A DNA stretch of 64,000 bases from Bradyrhizobium sp. BR13661 (lineage in GTDB: Bacteria > Pseudomonadota > Alphaproteobacteria > Rhizobiales > Xanthobacteraceae): the NCBI RefSeq assembly GCF_029892425.1, contig NZ_JARXWB010000010.1:182063-246062 (forward strand). The letters are read 5' to 3'. Both the position numbers and the translations under genes were made by a program. The notes beneath the pieces are model-generated. The model did not search any database, was not told where the DNA came from, and was given only the letters and a program-made list of their open reading frames with translations. How positions within the stretch are numbered: the stretch's first letter is position 1; each line of letters begins with the position of its first letter. This document shows positions 1 through 8,393 of this stretch, piece by piece.

Positions 1-860
1 TTCTGGTTGTTGCGGATGGTGGCGCGGATCACCTCGTCGGGCGTCTTCAGGAACTCCTGTTCGAACGAGCCCATCAACACGACCGGCCATTCGACGAGGC
101 CCGAGACCTCGTCGAGCAGGTTCTGGTCCTCGACGAGGTCAAAGCCTTGCGCAAACGCAAGCTGCTTGGCGTCGGTGAGGATCGCGTCTTTGCGGCGCTC
201 GGGGTCGAGCACGACCTTGGCGTCGAGCAGTTTTGCCTCATAGTCCTCGAAGCGGCGCACCTGAATTGGAGCCGGCGCGAGAAAGCGATGGCCGTAAGTG
301 GTCTGGCCGGTCGCGATCCCCTCCACCTCGAACTTCACGACATCAGGCTCTTCGGTCTCGAGCCCGAACGTCGCGGTGATCGCGTGCAGCGGACGCACCC
401 AGCTCAGCGAGCCTGATTTGCCGGAGCGTGCGCCCCAGCGCATCGATTTCGGCCAGGGGAAGGTTCTGACGATGACGGGCAGAATCTCTGCGAGCACATC
501 GATTGCGTCGCGGCCGGGCTTTTCGATCAAGCCGATGTAGAAATCGCCCTTGGGGTCGCGCTGGATCTTGGCTTCGTCCAGCGACTTCAGGCCGGTCGCT
601 TTCAGAAAACCCTGCACGGCCGCGTCGGGCGCGCCGACCTTCGGTCCGCGGCGTTCGGTCTTCAGATCGGGCTGGCGCGCGGGGATGCCGTGCACGGTCA
701 GCGCGAGGCGGCGCGGTGTCGCAAAGGCTTTCGCGCCCTCATAGACGAGGCCTTCGGCGACGAGCTTCTCGGTGACCAGGCGGCGCAGATCGTCGGCCGC
801 CTTGGCCTGCATGCGCGCCGGGATTTCTTCCGAGAACAGTTCAAGCAAAAGATCGGGCAT
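1..860 (-). CDS. glyS: Glycyl-tRNA synthetase beta subunit, N-terminal part (cut by window edge)
   Basis: Minus-strand reading frame open from the ATG at 860 to the window edge (about 286 codons of a protein that is usually near 700 residues). It begins MPDLLLELFSEEIPARMQ, the standard start of the tetrameric bacterial GlyRS beta chain, and continues with the conserved stretch VRPLHAITATFGLE. The beta subunit binds tRNA-Gly and works with the alpha subunit to charge it with glycine in the cytoplasm. Its start codon overlaps the glyQ stop (TGATG), so the two are translationally coupled. The C-terminal half, with the anticodon-binding region, lies outside the window. Confidence 0.97.
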   Translation of the reverse strand, partial: MPDLLLELFSEEIPARMQAKAADDLRRLVTEKLVAEGLVYEGAKAFATPRRLALTVHGIPARQPDLKTERRGPKVGAPDAAVQGFLKATGLKSLDEAKIQRDPKGDFYIGLIEKPGRDAIDVLAEILPVIVRTFPWPKSMRWGARSGKSGSLSWVRPLHAITATFGLETEEPDVVKFEVEGIATGQTTYGHRFLAPAPIQVRRFEDYEAKLLDAKVVLDPERRKDAILTDAKQLAFAQGFDLVEDQNLLDEVSGLVEWPVVLMGSFEQEFLKTPDEVIRATIRNNQ

Positions 861-1795
861 CAGGCCGCTCCGCCCGCTTCAGTGTGGATCCAAGCTTCGC
901 CACAGGCTTTTGCCAATTCGCGGACGCGCAAAATGTAGCTCTGCCGCTCCGTCACCGAGATCACGCCGCGCGCATCCAAGAGGTTGAAGACGTGACTGGC
1001 CTTGATGCACTGATCGTAGGCGGGCAGCGCCATCAGGTGCTCTTTGCGATTGCCCTCGCGCCAGCCGGATTCGAGATATTTCTTGCAGGCCGCTTCGGCC
1101 ATCTTGAACTGCTCGAACAGCATCGCGGTGTCGGCAATTTCGAAATTGTGCCGCGAATATTCGCGCTCGGCCTGCAGGAACACGTCGCCATAGGTAACCT
1201 TGGCATCACCGTCGCGGCCGTTGAAGTTGAGGTCGTAGACGCGGTCGACGCCCTGCACATACATCGCGAGGCGCTCGAGCCCGTAGGTGAGCTCGCCCGC
1301 GACAGGCGCGCATTCGAAGCCGGCAACCTGCTGGAAATAGGTGAACTGGCTGACTTCCATGCCGTCGCACCAGCACTCCCAGCCGAGGCCCCAGGCGCCC
1401 AGCGTCGGGCTCTCCCAATCGTCCTCGACGAAGCGGATGTCGTGCACGGCGGAATCGATGCCGATGGCGGCGAGCGACTTCAGGTACAGCTCCTGAAGGT
1501 TCGGCGGCGACGGCTTCATGATCACCTGGAACTGGTAGTAGTGCTGCATCCGGTTCGGGTTCTCGCCGTAGCGACCGTCCTTAGGCCGGCGCGAGGGCTG
1601 CACATAGGCCGCATTCCAGGGCTTTGGCCCGAGCGCGCGGAGCGTGGTGGCCGGATGGAAGGTCCCCGCGCCCATCTCCATGTCGTAGGGCTGCAGGATC
1701 ACGCAGCCCTGCTCGGCCCAGAACCGCTGGAGCGCGAGGATGAAGCCCTGGAACGAGCGTTCCGGGCGCATATGGGCGGGCAATGAGGCGTCCAT
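860..1795 (-). CDS. glyQ: Glycyl-tRNA synthetase alpha subunit
   Basis: 311 residues, the usual length of the class II catalytic alpha chain of the alpha2beta2 glycyl-tRNA synthetase. Near the N-terminus it reads PERSFQGFILALQRFW and GCVILQPYDMEMGAGT, then PWNAAYVQPSRRPKDGRYG, all hallmark GlyQ segments. It makes glycyl-adenylate and transfers glycine to tRNA-Gly together with GlyS. The frame stays open to 1924, but those extra 43 codons run into a palindromic intergenic repeat, so the ATG at 1795 (MDASLPAHM) is preferred; a second ATG eight codons on is also possible. The stop overlaps the glyS start by one base. Confidence 0.97.
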   Translation of the reverse strand: MDASLPAHMRPERSFQGFILALQRFWAEQGCVILQPYDMEMGAGTFHPATTLRALGPKPWNAAYVQPSRRPKDGRYGENPNRMQHYYQFQVIMKPSPPNLQELYLKSLAAIGIDSAVHDIRFVEDDWESPTLGAWGLGWECWCDGMEVSQFTYFQQVAGFECAPVAGELTYGLERLAMYVQGVDRVYDLNFNGRDGDAKVTYGDVFLQAEREYSRHNFEIADTAMLFEQFKMAEAACKKYLESGWREGNRKEHLMALPAYDQCIKASHVFNLLDARGVISVTERQSYILRVRELAKACGEAWIHTEAGGAA

Positions 1796-1885
1796 CGTCA
1801 GATCAGGCTCTCGCGGGGGGGGTGAATCGCGCGGGACCGTATCGACGGCGGGGGTGGGAATCAAGGCAAAGGGACGGAAATGGCG

Positions 1886-1986
1886 GTCATTCCGGGGCGC
1901 CCGCAGGGCGAGCCCGGAATCCATTGCGCCGTTCGCTCCGTGGTTCGATGGATTCCGGGTTCTCGCTTCGCGAGCCCCGGAATGAC
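1886..1986. repeat. Palindromic intergenic repeat, family A
   Basis: The ends are inverted copies of GTCATTCCGGGGC/GCCCCGGAATGAC, with inner inverted segments CCCGGAATCCA and TGGATTCCGGG. It lies between glyQ and the small gene 2004..2195. Copies with the same outer arms are at 45509..45599 and, shortened, at 31340..31377. A transcript could fold into a long hairpin. Confidence 0.85.
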
Positions 1987-2003
1987 GACTAAGCGGAGGG
2001 GCC

Positions 2004-2195
2004 CTACCCCGGCCGATACGCTCCAGTCTCGGGGTCGCGCTTCAGCGTCTGGATGTCCCCCATAGAGGCAGCCTCGGCGACGCGCGAGAGGCGCATCTCC
2101 TCCAGCTCCTCGTTGATCCTGAGTGCGGTCTTGTAGGCCCAGCGGACCACGGCAAGCCCGCCCAGGACGCCCGCGAATGCGACGAACGGCGGCAT
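2004..2195 (-). CDS. Small conserved-type membrane-anchored protein, unknown function
   Basis: 63 residues starting MPPFVAFAGVLGGLAVVRWA, one hydrophobic N-terminal segment (about residues 2-19), followed by a charged helix with EELEEMRLSR and a polar tail ending ETGAYRPG. The frame can begin six codons earlier at a TTG, but the ATG at 2195 has AAGGA about eight bases upstream and is preferred. It sits between the S49 peptidase gene and glyQ on the same strand. I do not recognise a named family; a small inner-membrane-anchored protein is the most that can be inferred. Confidence 0.7.
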   Translation of the reverse strand: MPPFVAFAGVLGGLAVVRWAYKTALRINEELEEMRLSRVAEAASMGDIQTLKRDPETGAYRPG

Positions 2196-2300
2196 CGGTC
2201 GATCCTTGTTCAATGCTCAGCCCCCACGCGCATATTCGCCCAGTCCGGGCCGCGCCGCAATTGGCTCGGCTCGGACCAAATGGCGCGGGAGGCCCTCCGC

Positions 2301-3209
2301 CTAGAACCCGAATTTCGCCCAAATCGCCCGCGTCTCGACCGCCGAGATCAGCTCGTCCGGCAGCCCGGCCATTGATTCCATGGCCGAAAGTTGCCCCGCG
2401 CCGGGCGTTTTCCGCCCCAGCAGGCCGGACAATAGCCCGGTCGGCTGCGCGATCACGGGGGTGAGAACCTTCTCGCCATAGCGGGCACGAAGAGTTGAGC
2501 GGAGATCGCCGATGCCGTCGGCCAAGCCCAGAGCGATCGAGGTTTCGCCGGCCCAGTACTCTCCGGTGAACAGAGTGTCGTCGGCGCCCTTCAGCCTGGT
2601 ACCACGGCTTTCCTTCACCAGCGCGATGAAGATCTGGTGGATCTCGCGCTGAAGCGCCTTCAGCTTGGCGACGTCTTCGGGGTTTTCTGGCAGGAACGGA
2701 TCGAGCATCGCCTTGTGGGCGCCGGCCGTGTAGAGGCGCCGCTCGATGCCGAGCCGCTTGATCGCCTCCTGGAAACCGAAGCTGCCTCCGACCACGCCGA
2801 TCGAGCCGAGGATCGAGGACGGATCGCAGAAGATCTCGTCGCCGGCGCAGGCGATCATGTAGCCGCCTGAGGCCGCGACGTCCTCGACGAACACGAGAAC
2901 GGGCAGCTTCTTCTCCGCGGCCAGTTGCTTGATGCGCAGATAGATCTGGCGCGACTGCACCGGCGAGCCGCCGGGCGAATTGATCACCAGCGCCACCGCC
3001 TTGGCGTTGCGCATCGAAAAGGCCCGCTCCAGCACCCGCGCCACGCCTGCCAGCGACATGCCCGGGCGCAGCGGCGTCACCGCGCCGATGACGCCTGACA
3101 GCCGCACCACCGGGACCACCGCCGTACCCGGGCGGAAGCGCGCCGGCAGATATTGCATGAGCTTGTCGGCCAGGCCGGAACTCCCGCGATCGTTCAATTG
3201 TTCGGCCAT
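2301..3209 (-). CDS. S49 family serine peptidase (SppA/SohB-like)
   Basis: 302 residues. The S49 core is clear: INSPGGSP near residues 77-83, the nucleophile region VAASGGYMIACAG with Ser114, and the general-base Lys166 in YTAGAHKAML, giving the Ser/Lys dyad of signal peptide peptidases. GSIGVVGG lies between them. Length fits single-repeat SppA/SohB proteins rather than the duplicated E. coli SppA. There is no obvious signal peptide or strong N-terminal membrane segment, so the location is uncertain. Such enzymes degrade cleaved signal peptides or membrane proteins. The start ATG at 3209 is preceded by GAGGTGA. Confidence 0.9.
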   Translation of the reverse strand: MAEQLNDRGSSGLADKLMQYLPARFRPGTAVVPVVRLSGVIGAVTPLRPGMSLAGVARVLERAFSMRNAKAVALVINSPGGSPVQSRQIYLRIKQLAAEKKLPVLVFVEDVAASGGYMIACAGDEIFCDPSSILGSIGVVGGSFGFQEAIKRLGIERRLYTAGAHKAMLDPFLPENPEDVAKLKALQREIHQIFIALVKESRGTRLKGADDTLFTGEYWAGETSIALGLADGIGDLRSTLRARYGEKVLTPVIAQPTGLLSGLLGRKTPGAGQLSAMESMAGLPDELISAVETRAIWAKFGF

Positions 3210-3322
3210 GCCGTCACCTCTGGTTAACCTTTATTTATCACGCGACTGTCATTGCTAGTGCCTGGAACGTGTTTTGCAGAATCCCCGTTGGGAAGCTGCA
3301 ATGAAGCAGCGGAGGAAACGAC

Positions 3323-3421
3323 ATGAAGATCTATCTGCTGTTGATGCTGATGGGCGCGCTCTTTACGGCGATTCGCTTTACGTCCCAGCCGGAACAGCAA
3401 TCGGAATCGCTTCCGCAGTAA
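3323..3421 (+). CDS. 32-residue membrane miniprotein, unknown function
   Basis: A very short frame: MKIYLLLMLMGALFTAIRF (one membrane span) followed by a polar, glutamine-rich tail ending ESLPQ. A near-perfect ribosome-binding site, GGAGG, lies eight bases before the ATG, and the frame occupies the only free space between two minus-strand genes (S49 peptidase start at 3209, methyltransferase stop at 3426). Seen: RBS, start, hydrophobic helix, stop. Inferred: a real single-pass membrane peptide. No family assignment is possible from sequence alone. Confidence 0.6.
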   Translation: MKIYLLLMLMGALFTAIRFTSQPEQQSESLPQ

Positions 3422-3425
3422 GGCT

Positions 3426-4193
3426 TCATCGCTCCGCCAGCGGCAAGACCGCCCTCCCCTCCAGAATATTCTGCACCTCTTTTTTGGGCACGCGTGACTC
3501 ATCATTGAGCATCAGGCCCGGCAGCAAGCGCAGCGGTGCCCGGCCGCCTTTAACGGCACGCACCAGCACACGGATCGCGGGTTTTTCGGCTTCGCCATGA
3601 ACCGGCAGGATCGCCACGCTGCCGAAGCCGCGTGACAGCGCTGCCAAAACCTCCGCGAGGCCATCGGCGCGCCAGATCAAAGTCAGCACACCGTTCGATC
3701 GAAGGATACGCCGCGCTGCATGCACCCAGGCATGCAGCGTCTCCTCCGTCGCGACATGCGCGGTGTGACGCGCCTGGTCGGGCGAGCCGCGATGGCGCGC
3801 GGGATCGTTGAAGGGCGGGTTCATCACCACGCAGTCGGCGCTGTCGGGCATGAGCCCATGTGCCGCAAAGGCCTGCGCGTCGGCGGTGACGTCGAGCATT
3901 ATCACATCAGCGGCAATCGCATTCGCGGCTGCATTGGTGCGCGCGAGCTCGGCCAGTTCAGGATCGATCTCGATGAGGCAAAGATCGATTCCGGTCACGC
4001 GGCGGGCGAGCGCCAAGCCGGCGGTGCCGATTCCGGCGCCGAGATCGACCACGCGATCGCCTGCGCTGGCCTCGGTCGCGGCCGCAAGCAGGATGGCGTC
4101 GTGACCGGCACGATGGCCGGATCGCTTTTGCTTGAGCAGCAATTGCCCGCCGAGAAACGCGTCCTCGGTGAGATCTGTGACGACGTCAATCAT
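3426..4193 (-). CDS. SAM-dependent methyltransferase, TrmN6-like
   Basis: 255 residues with a Rossmann-type methyltransferase fold: SAM loop VVDLGAGIGT at 48-57, acidic strand end LIEIDPE, and the N6-adenine type catalytic motif NPPF at 125-128. The N-terminus (LGGQLLLKQKRSGHRAGHDAILLAAA) is typical of the COG4123 group, which includes the enzyme making m6A37 in tRNA-Val. The likely substrate is RNA, but the exact target is inference. Its start overlaps the DUF2007 gene by eight bases, so the two form one translational unit. Confidence 0.85.
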   Translation of the reverse strand: MIDVVTDLTEDAFLGGQLLLKQKRSGHRAGHDAILLAAATEASAGDRVVDLGAGIGTAGLALARRVTGIDLCLIEIDPELAELARTNAAANAIAADVIMLDVTADAQAFAAHGLMPDSADCVVMNPPFNDPARHRGSPDQARHTAHVATEETLHAWVHAARRILRSNGVLTLIWRADGLAEVLAALSRGFGSVAILPVHGEAEKPAIRVLVRAVKGGRAPLRLLPGLMLNDESRVPKKEVQNILEGRAVLPLAER

Positions 4194-4413
4194 CGCCGCG
4201 CAATTCGTGGCTGAGGCCGGCGTCGGTCAGGATCTGCCGGGCCTCGATGGCGTCGTCTTCATGGACCAGGATCCGCCGCGGCAGGACGCCGAGCGAGCCC
4301 TCGATGATGCTCATGTTCTGGTCCAGCACCAGATGATGGATGTTGGCGCCGTCGAGCAGCGCGCCGATCGCCGACACCAGAACGATATCGTTGGTCCGAA
4401 CCAGTTCACGCAA
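4186..4413 (-). CDS. DUF2007 family small protein
   Basis: 75 residues: MRELVRTNDIVLVSAIGAL, then DGANIHHLVLDQNMS and a C-terminal RILVHEDDAIEARQIL. This matches the short DUF2007 family, annotated as putative signal-transducing proteins, with the pattern of a small ACT-like beta-alpha fold. The start codon is TTG at 4413, supported by a strong AGGAGG seven bases upstream. It overlaps the downstream methyltransferase by eight bases and is divergent from the prenyl synthase gene. Function unknown. Confidence 0.85.
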   Translation of the reverse strand: MRELVRTNDIVLVSAIGALLDGANIHHLVLDQNMSIIEGSLGVLPRRILVHEDDAIEARQILTDAGLSHELRGDD

Positions 4414-4544
4414 AACGAGCCTCCTGCCGGTAAGGGGTCAAAGCGGCAAATGTCAATGGTTCCACAGGCCTTGCCGCGTCCCCGTCCAGTTTCTATTGTC
4501 TTTCCATCAGAATAGCCCCTCCGGGGCAAATATTGGAGACCGGC

Positions 4545-5552
4545 GTGGCCGTCATCGTACCTTTCGAAACTCCCGGCGCGTCGATCGAAGAGCTGGTTGC
4601 CCTTGTCGCCCCTGACATGGAGCGCGTCAACGCCACGATCCTGTCGCGGACCGGGTCCGACGTGACCATGATCCCGGAGGTCGCCAACCATCTGATCTCC
4701 TCCGGCGGCAAGCGCCTGCGCCCGATGCTGACACTCGCCATGGCCAACCTCGCCGGCTATACCGGCGACGGCCACATCAAGCTCGCCGCGTCCGTCGAAT
4801 TCATGCACACGGCCACGCTCCTGCACGACGACGTCGTTGACGAGAGCGAGATGCGCCGCGGCAAGCTCTCCGCGCGCATGCTCTGGGGCAACGAGGCGAG
4901 CGTGCTGGTCGGCGACTTCCTGCTGGGCCAGGCCTTCCGCATGATGGTCGAGGTCGGCTCGCTGCGCGCGCTGGACATCCTGTCCGCCGCCGCCGCCACC
5001 ATCGCCGAGGGCGAGGTGATGCAGCTCGCCGCTGCCAAGAACACCGCGACCACAGAGGACGAATATCTCGCCGTGATCCGCGGCAAGACCGCTGAATTGT
5101 TCGCCGCCGCCTGCGAGGTCGGCCCTGTCATCGCCAATCGTCCGAAGGCCGAGCAGACCGCCTGCCGCTCGGTCGGCATGAATCTCGGCATCGCCTTCCA
5201 GCTCGTCGACGACGTGCTCGACTATGGCGGCAAGAGCGCCAAGCTCGGCAAGAACACCGGCGACGATTTCCGCGAGGGCAAGATCACCTTGCCGGTGGTG
5301 CTCGCCTTCCGCCGCGGCAACGACACCGAACGTGCCTTCTGGATCAAGGCGCTCGAGCGCGGCGAGATCGGCGACAGCGATCTCGATCACGCCATCGGCC
5401 TGATGAACAAGCACCGCGCGCTCGAGGACACGCTGAGCCGCGCCCAGCACTACGGCGCCATGGCCGTCGACGCGCTGGCACTGTTCCCGTCCTCGCCGAT
5501 GAAGAGCGCGCTGGAGCAGGTGGTGGCGTTCTGCCTGGCTCGGTCGCATTAG
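4545..5552 (+). CDS. Long-chain polyprenyl diphosphate synthase (ubiquinone side chain)
   Basis: 335 residues, all-helical trans-prenyltransferase. The first aspartate-rich motif DDVVD (about 95-99, after LLH) and the second DDVLD (after FQLV), plus GGKRLRPML, define the family. It condenses IPP onto an allylic diphosphate; in ubiquinone-10 alphaproteobacteria the product is expected to be decaprenyl diphosphate, but chain length cannot be read reliably here. The GTG at 4545 is chosen because GGAG sits seven bases upstream; an in-frame TTG at 4533 lacks a site. IspB or DdsA would be suitable names. Confidence 0.93.
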   Translation: MAVIVPFETPGASIEELVALVAPDMERVNATILSRTGSDVTMIPEVANHLISSGGKRLRPMLTLAMANLAGYTGDGHIKLAASVEFMHTATLLHDDVVDESEMRRGKLSARMLWGNEASVLVGDFLLGQAFRMMVEVGSLRALDILSAAAATIAEGEVMQLAAAKNTATTEDEYLAVIRGKTAELFAAACEVGPVIANRPKAEQTACRSVGMNLGIAFQLVDDVLDYGGKSAKLGKNTGDDFREGKITLPVVLAFRRGNDTERAFWIKALERGEIGDSDLDHAIGLMNKHRALEDTLSRAQHYGAMAVDALALFPSSPMKSALEQVVAFCLARSH

Positions 5553-5588
5553 GCGACGAGGCGCCAGCACTCCTGCTGTCTCCACAGC

Positions 5589-5663
5589 GTCATTGTGAGC
5601 GGAGCGAAGCAATCCAGAATCCCTCCGCGGAGACAGTCCTGGCTTCGCTCCGCTCGCAATGAC
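5589..5663. repeat. Palindromic intergenic repeat, family B
   Basis: Outer arms GTCATTGTGAGCGGAGCGAAGC and the matching inverted GCTTCGCTCCGCTCGCAATGAC (one mismatch) enclose AATCCAGAATCCCTCCGCGG. It immediately follows the prenyl synthase gene and could act as a transcript-end hairpin, though there is no T-run. Only this copy was seen in the window. Confidence 0.8.
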
Positions 5664-5693
5664 GGAGTGTGACGTGCGGCCATCGCTCAAGTC

Positions 5694-5890
5694 GTGTCCC
5701 GGACGCGCTGCAACGCTCTTCGCGTTGCTGCGCTGAGCCGGGACCCATGCGACATCAGAAATCAACAGCAGCTTGGGCCCCGGCTCTGCAGCGCGCCGCT
5801 TCCGGACGATGCTTCGCATCGCCGGGGAAGCGCTGCCATAGCGCGTCAAAGACGCGCGTGAACGCGCTGATGGCGTCCGGGGCACGAGAC
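5694..5890. repeat. Composite intergenic repeat, family C
   Basis: About 200 bp from GTGTCCCGGACGCGCTGC to GTCCGGGGCACGAGAC. The end arms are inverted, and an internal block around 5838-5874 (CATAGCG...AAGACGCGCGT...AACGCGCT...ATGG) recurs near 28780-28812 in the copy at 28749..28839. With the family B repeat it fills the 384-bp gap between the prenyl synthase and the HxlR gene; no gene was seen there. Confidence 0.75.
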
Positions 5891-5900
5891 GACTCAGTTA

Positions 5901-5915
5901 CTTGCATTTTGCAAG
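5901..5915. promoter_or_regulatory. Probable HxlR operator
   Basis: Perfect inverted repeat CTTGCA-TTT-TGCAAG, 22 bp before the HxlR start codon. Its symmetry and position fit a dimeric winged-helix autoregulator. Binding by the adjacent protein is inference. Confidence 0.6.
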
Positions 5916-5936
5916 CCACTCACCTACTTTCGGCTT

Positions 5937-6452
5937 ATGCAGCCCAAATTGCCCTCCATCCTGGAATGCCCGGTCGGCCGCGCCGTCGAGACGGTCGGCG
6001 AGTGGTGGAGCATTTTAATTCTGCGGGACGCGTTGCAGGGCTCGACGCGGTTTGACGAATTCGAACGTAACCTCGGCATCGCGCCGAACATCCTGTCGCG
6101 GCGCCTCGCCCATCTCACCAAGACCGGCATGTTCGTCCGCCGCCGCTATCAGGAGCGGCCGCCGCGTTACGAATATCTGCTGACGGACAAGGCGCGGGAT
6201 TTCTTTCCCGTCATCGCGGCCCTGCTCGCCTGGGGCAACAAGCATCTCGCGCCGAAGGGCGAATCCATCTTGCTGGCGAACCGGGACGATCGACGGCCGC
6301 TCGATCCGGTCCTGGTCGATGCCGCCGATATGCAACCGATCACGCTCGCCAATGCGGTGGTGATCGCAGGGCCCCGCGCCAGCCGCTTGATGCGGCAGCG
6401 GCTGACCTCCCTCAAGGCCATGAACCCGGACCTCGCGCCGGCTGGAGACTGA
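5937..6452 (+). CDS. HxlR family transcriptional regulator
   Basis: 171 residues. The winged-helix region (about 10-105) has the family signature: CPVGRAVETVGEWWSILILRD, RFDEFERNLGIAPNILSRRL and RPPRYEYLLTDKARDF. HxlR proteins are dimeric repressors or activators that sense small molecules or redox state. A perfect palindrome 22 bp upstream is a likely autoregulatory operator. The gene ends one base before the start of the ketoacyl synthase gene, so both are probably on one mRNA and share its control. The C-terminal 65 residues are variable and give no hint of the ligand. Confidence 0.9.
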   Translation: MQPKLPSILECPVGRAVETVGEWWSILILRDALQGSTRFDEFERNLGIAPNILSRRLAHLTKTGMFVRRRYQERPPRYEYLLTDKARDFFPVIAALLAWGNKHLAPKGESILLANRDDRRPLDPVLVDAADMQPITLANAVVIAGPRASRLMRQRLTSLKAMNPDLAPAGD

Positions 6453-6453
6453 C

Positions 6454-7716
6454 ATGCGTCGTATCGTCGTGACGGGAATGGGCGCGGTGTCGCCGCTCGG
6501 CTGTGGGGTCGAGATATCGTGGCGCCGGCTGCTCGCCGGCCAAAGTGGCTTGCGCCCGCTGCCGCAATGGTCGCAGGCGCTGCCGGCGCGCATTGCCGGC
6601 CTCGTGCCCGACAAGACCGATGACGCCGATGGCGGCTTCGATCCGGCAGCGGCCGCCGCGCCAAAAGATCAGCGCAAGATGGACCGCTTCATCCTGTTCG
6701 CGCTGCTCGCCACCGCGGAGGCGGTCGCGCAGGCCAAATGGACGCCGCAGGATGCGGCGTCGCTGGAGCGGACCGCGACGATCATCGGTTCCGGCGTCGG
6801 CGGCTTTCCGGCCATGGCAGAGGCAGTACGCATCACCGAACAGCGTGGCCCGCGCCGGCTGTCGCCGTTCACGATCCCCTCGTTCCTCGCCAATCTCGCC
6901 GCCGGCCACGTCTCGATCAAATACGGCTTCAAGGGCGCGCTGGGCACGCCGGTCACCGCATGCGCCGCCGGCGTCCAGGCGATCGGCGACGCCGCGCGCA
7001 TGATCCGATCTGGCGAAGCCGATGTCGCGATCTGCGGTGGCGCGGAAGCCTGCATCGATATCGTCAGCCTCGGCGGCTTTGCAGCGGCGCGCGCACTGTC
7101 GAGCAGCTTCAACGACGAGCCCGCGCGCGCCTCACGCCCGTTCGATCGCGACCGCGACGGCTTTGTCATGGGCGAAGGCGCCGGCATTCTCGTGATCGAA
7201 GAGCTGGAGCATGCGCTCGCGCGTGGGGCCACGCCGCTCGCCGAGATCGTCGGATACGGCACCACCGCCGACGCCTATCACATGACGTCGGGTCCGCCGG
7301 ATGGCGACGGCGCCCGCCGCGCCATGGAGATCGCACTCCAGCAGGCGAGCCTTGCACCGGCGGATCTGCAGCATCTCAATGCGCATGCAACGTCGACACC
7401 GGCCGGTGACGAGAGCGAGCTCGGTGCAATCGGCGCGCTGTTCGGCCGCAACAAGTCCATCGCGGTGAGCGCGACCAAATCGGCCACCGGTCATCTGCTC
7501 GGCGCAGCCGGCGGCCTGGAAGCGATCTTCACTGTGCTCGCCTTGCGCGACCAGATCGCACCGCCGACGCTCAATTTCGAAAACCCGGATACGGGCGCTG
7601 ACGGCATCGACATCGTCGCGGGCAGCGCGCGGCCCATGCCAATGCTCAACGCCATCTCCAACGGCTTTGGCTTCGGCGGCGTGAATGCCAGTGCGATCTT
7701 CCGCCGCATGGGCTAG
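6454..7716 (+). CDS. Beta-ketoacyl-ACP synthase, FabF-like (KAS II type)
   Basis: 420 residues, thiolase fold, full-length for FabF. Catalytic triad: Cys170 in VTACAAG, His311 in LNAHATSTPAGD and His347 in KSATGHLLGAAGG. It condenses malonyl-ACP with an acyl primer. An insert around 50-75 (KTDDADGGFDPAAAAAP) and the HxlR neighbour suggest a regulated paralogue rather than the housekeeping enzyme, which normally lies next to acpP; no acpP is seen here. RBS GGAG lies six bases before the ATG, inside the end of the upstream gene. Confidence 0.9.
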   Translation: MRRIVVTGMGAVSPLGCGVEISWRRLLAGQSGLRPLPQWSQALPARIAGLVPDKTDDADGGFDPAAAAAPKDQRKMDRFILFALLATAEAVAQAKWTPQDAASLERTATIIGSGVGGFPAMAEAVRITEQRGPRRLSPFTIPSFLANLAAGHVSIKYGFKGALGTPVTACAAGVQAIGDAARMIRSGEADVAICGGAEACIDIVSLGGFAAARALSSSFNDEPARASRPFDRDRDGFVMGEGAGILVIEELEHALARGATPLAEIVGYGTTADAYHMTSGPPDGDGARRAMEIALQQASLAPADLQHLNAHATSTPAGDESELGAIGALFGRNKSIAVSATKSATGHLLGAAGGLEAIFTVLALRDQIAPPTLNFENPDTGADGIDIVAGSARPMPMLNAISNGFGFGGVNASAIFRRMG

Positions 7717-7760
7717 ACGACTGGCCTTGCAATCGCGGCGTGCTGCGCTACCAAGGCAGG

Positions 7761-8393
7761 ATGAGCGATACGAATTTCTGGCTATTCCTCGCCGCCGCCC
7801 TCGTCATTGCCGCCATTCCCGGGCCCGGCATCTTCTACGTCGCGGCGCGAACCTTGTCGGAAGGTCGCGCGAGCGGCTTTGCCTCGACCACGGGCACGGC
7901 ACTGGGCGGACTGGTTCATGTGGTCGCGGGCAGCCTCGGCATCTCCGCAATCATCCTGGCGAGCGCCGAGCTGTTTGCGATCGTGAAGTTCGTTGGCGCG
8001 CTCTATCTGGTCTGGCTCGGCATCAAGACCTTTCGCAGCGCCGGCCGGACGCTGTCGCTCGAGAGCAAGCGCGTCGGGGGCACCCACGCATTCCGTGATG
8101 GCGTGCTGGTCGAGGCGCTGAATCCGAAGACTGCGGCCTTCTTCCTCGCCTTCATTCCGCAATTCCTCGACCCGGCAGGCGCAAGCCCCACCCTGCAATT
8201 CATCCTGCTCGGCGCCATCTCGGTGACACTGAACACGCTCGCCGATGTCGTCGTCGTGTTGATGGCATCGGCAACCCGCACGCAGCTGATCGGACGGCCT
8301 CATCTGATGCGGCGCCTCACGCAAGGCTCAGGTGTCTTCATCGCAAGCCTCGGTCTCTCGCTCGCGCTGGCACGGCGGCCGGCAAATGGCTAG
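7761..8393 (+). CDS. LysE/RhtB family amino-acid exporter
   Basis: 210 residues with about six hydrophobic segments. The N-terminal AALVIAAIPGPGIFYVAARTLSEGR carries the PGP motif of LysE/RhtB transporters, and VEALNPKTAAFFLAFIPQF is the second family hallmark. These proteins export amino acids or homoserine lactone-like compounds across the inner membrane; the substrate is unknown. The ATG at 7761 follows AAGGCAGG and is preferred over a GTG seven codons earlier. The last eight bases overlap the next gene, so the two are translationally coupled. Confidence 0.9.
   Translation: MSDTNFWLFLAAALVIAAIPGPGIFYVAARTLSEGRASGFASTTGTALGGLVHVVAGSLGISAIILASAELFAIVKFVGALYLVWLGIKTFRSAGRTLSLESKRVGGTHAFRDGVLVEALNPKTAAFFLAFIPQFLDPAGASPTLQFILLGAISVTLNTLADVVVVLMASATRTQLIGRPHLMRRLTQGSGVFIASLGLSLALARRPANG

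Noticed and set aside
3230..3422. 93-codon minus-strand frame (3224..3505) between the S49 peptidase and methyltransferase genes
   Set aside because: Overlaps the methyltransferase end and the miniprotein with the RBS; composition is Arg-rich shadow text.
4311..5885. 524-codon minus-strand frame opposite the prenyl synthase gene
   Set aside because: Shadow frame with no recognisable motif; the plus-strand product carries both aspartate-rich motifs.
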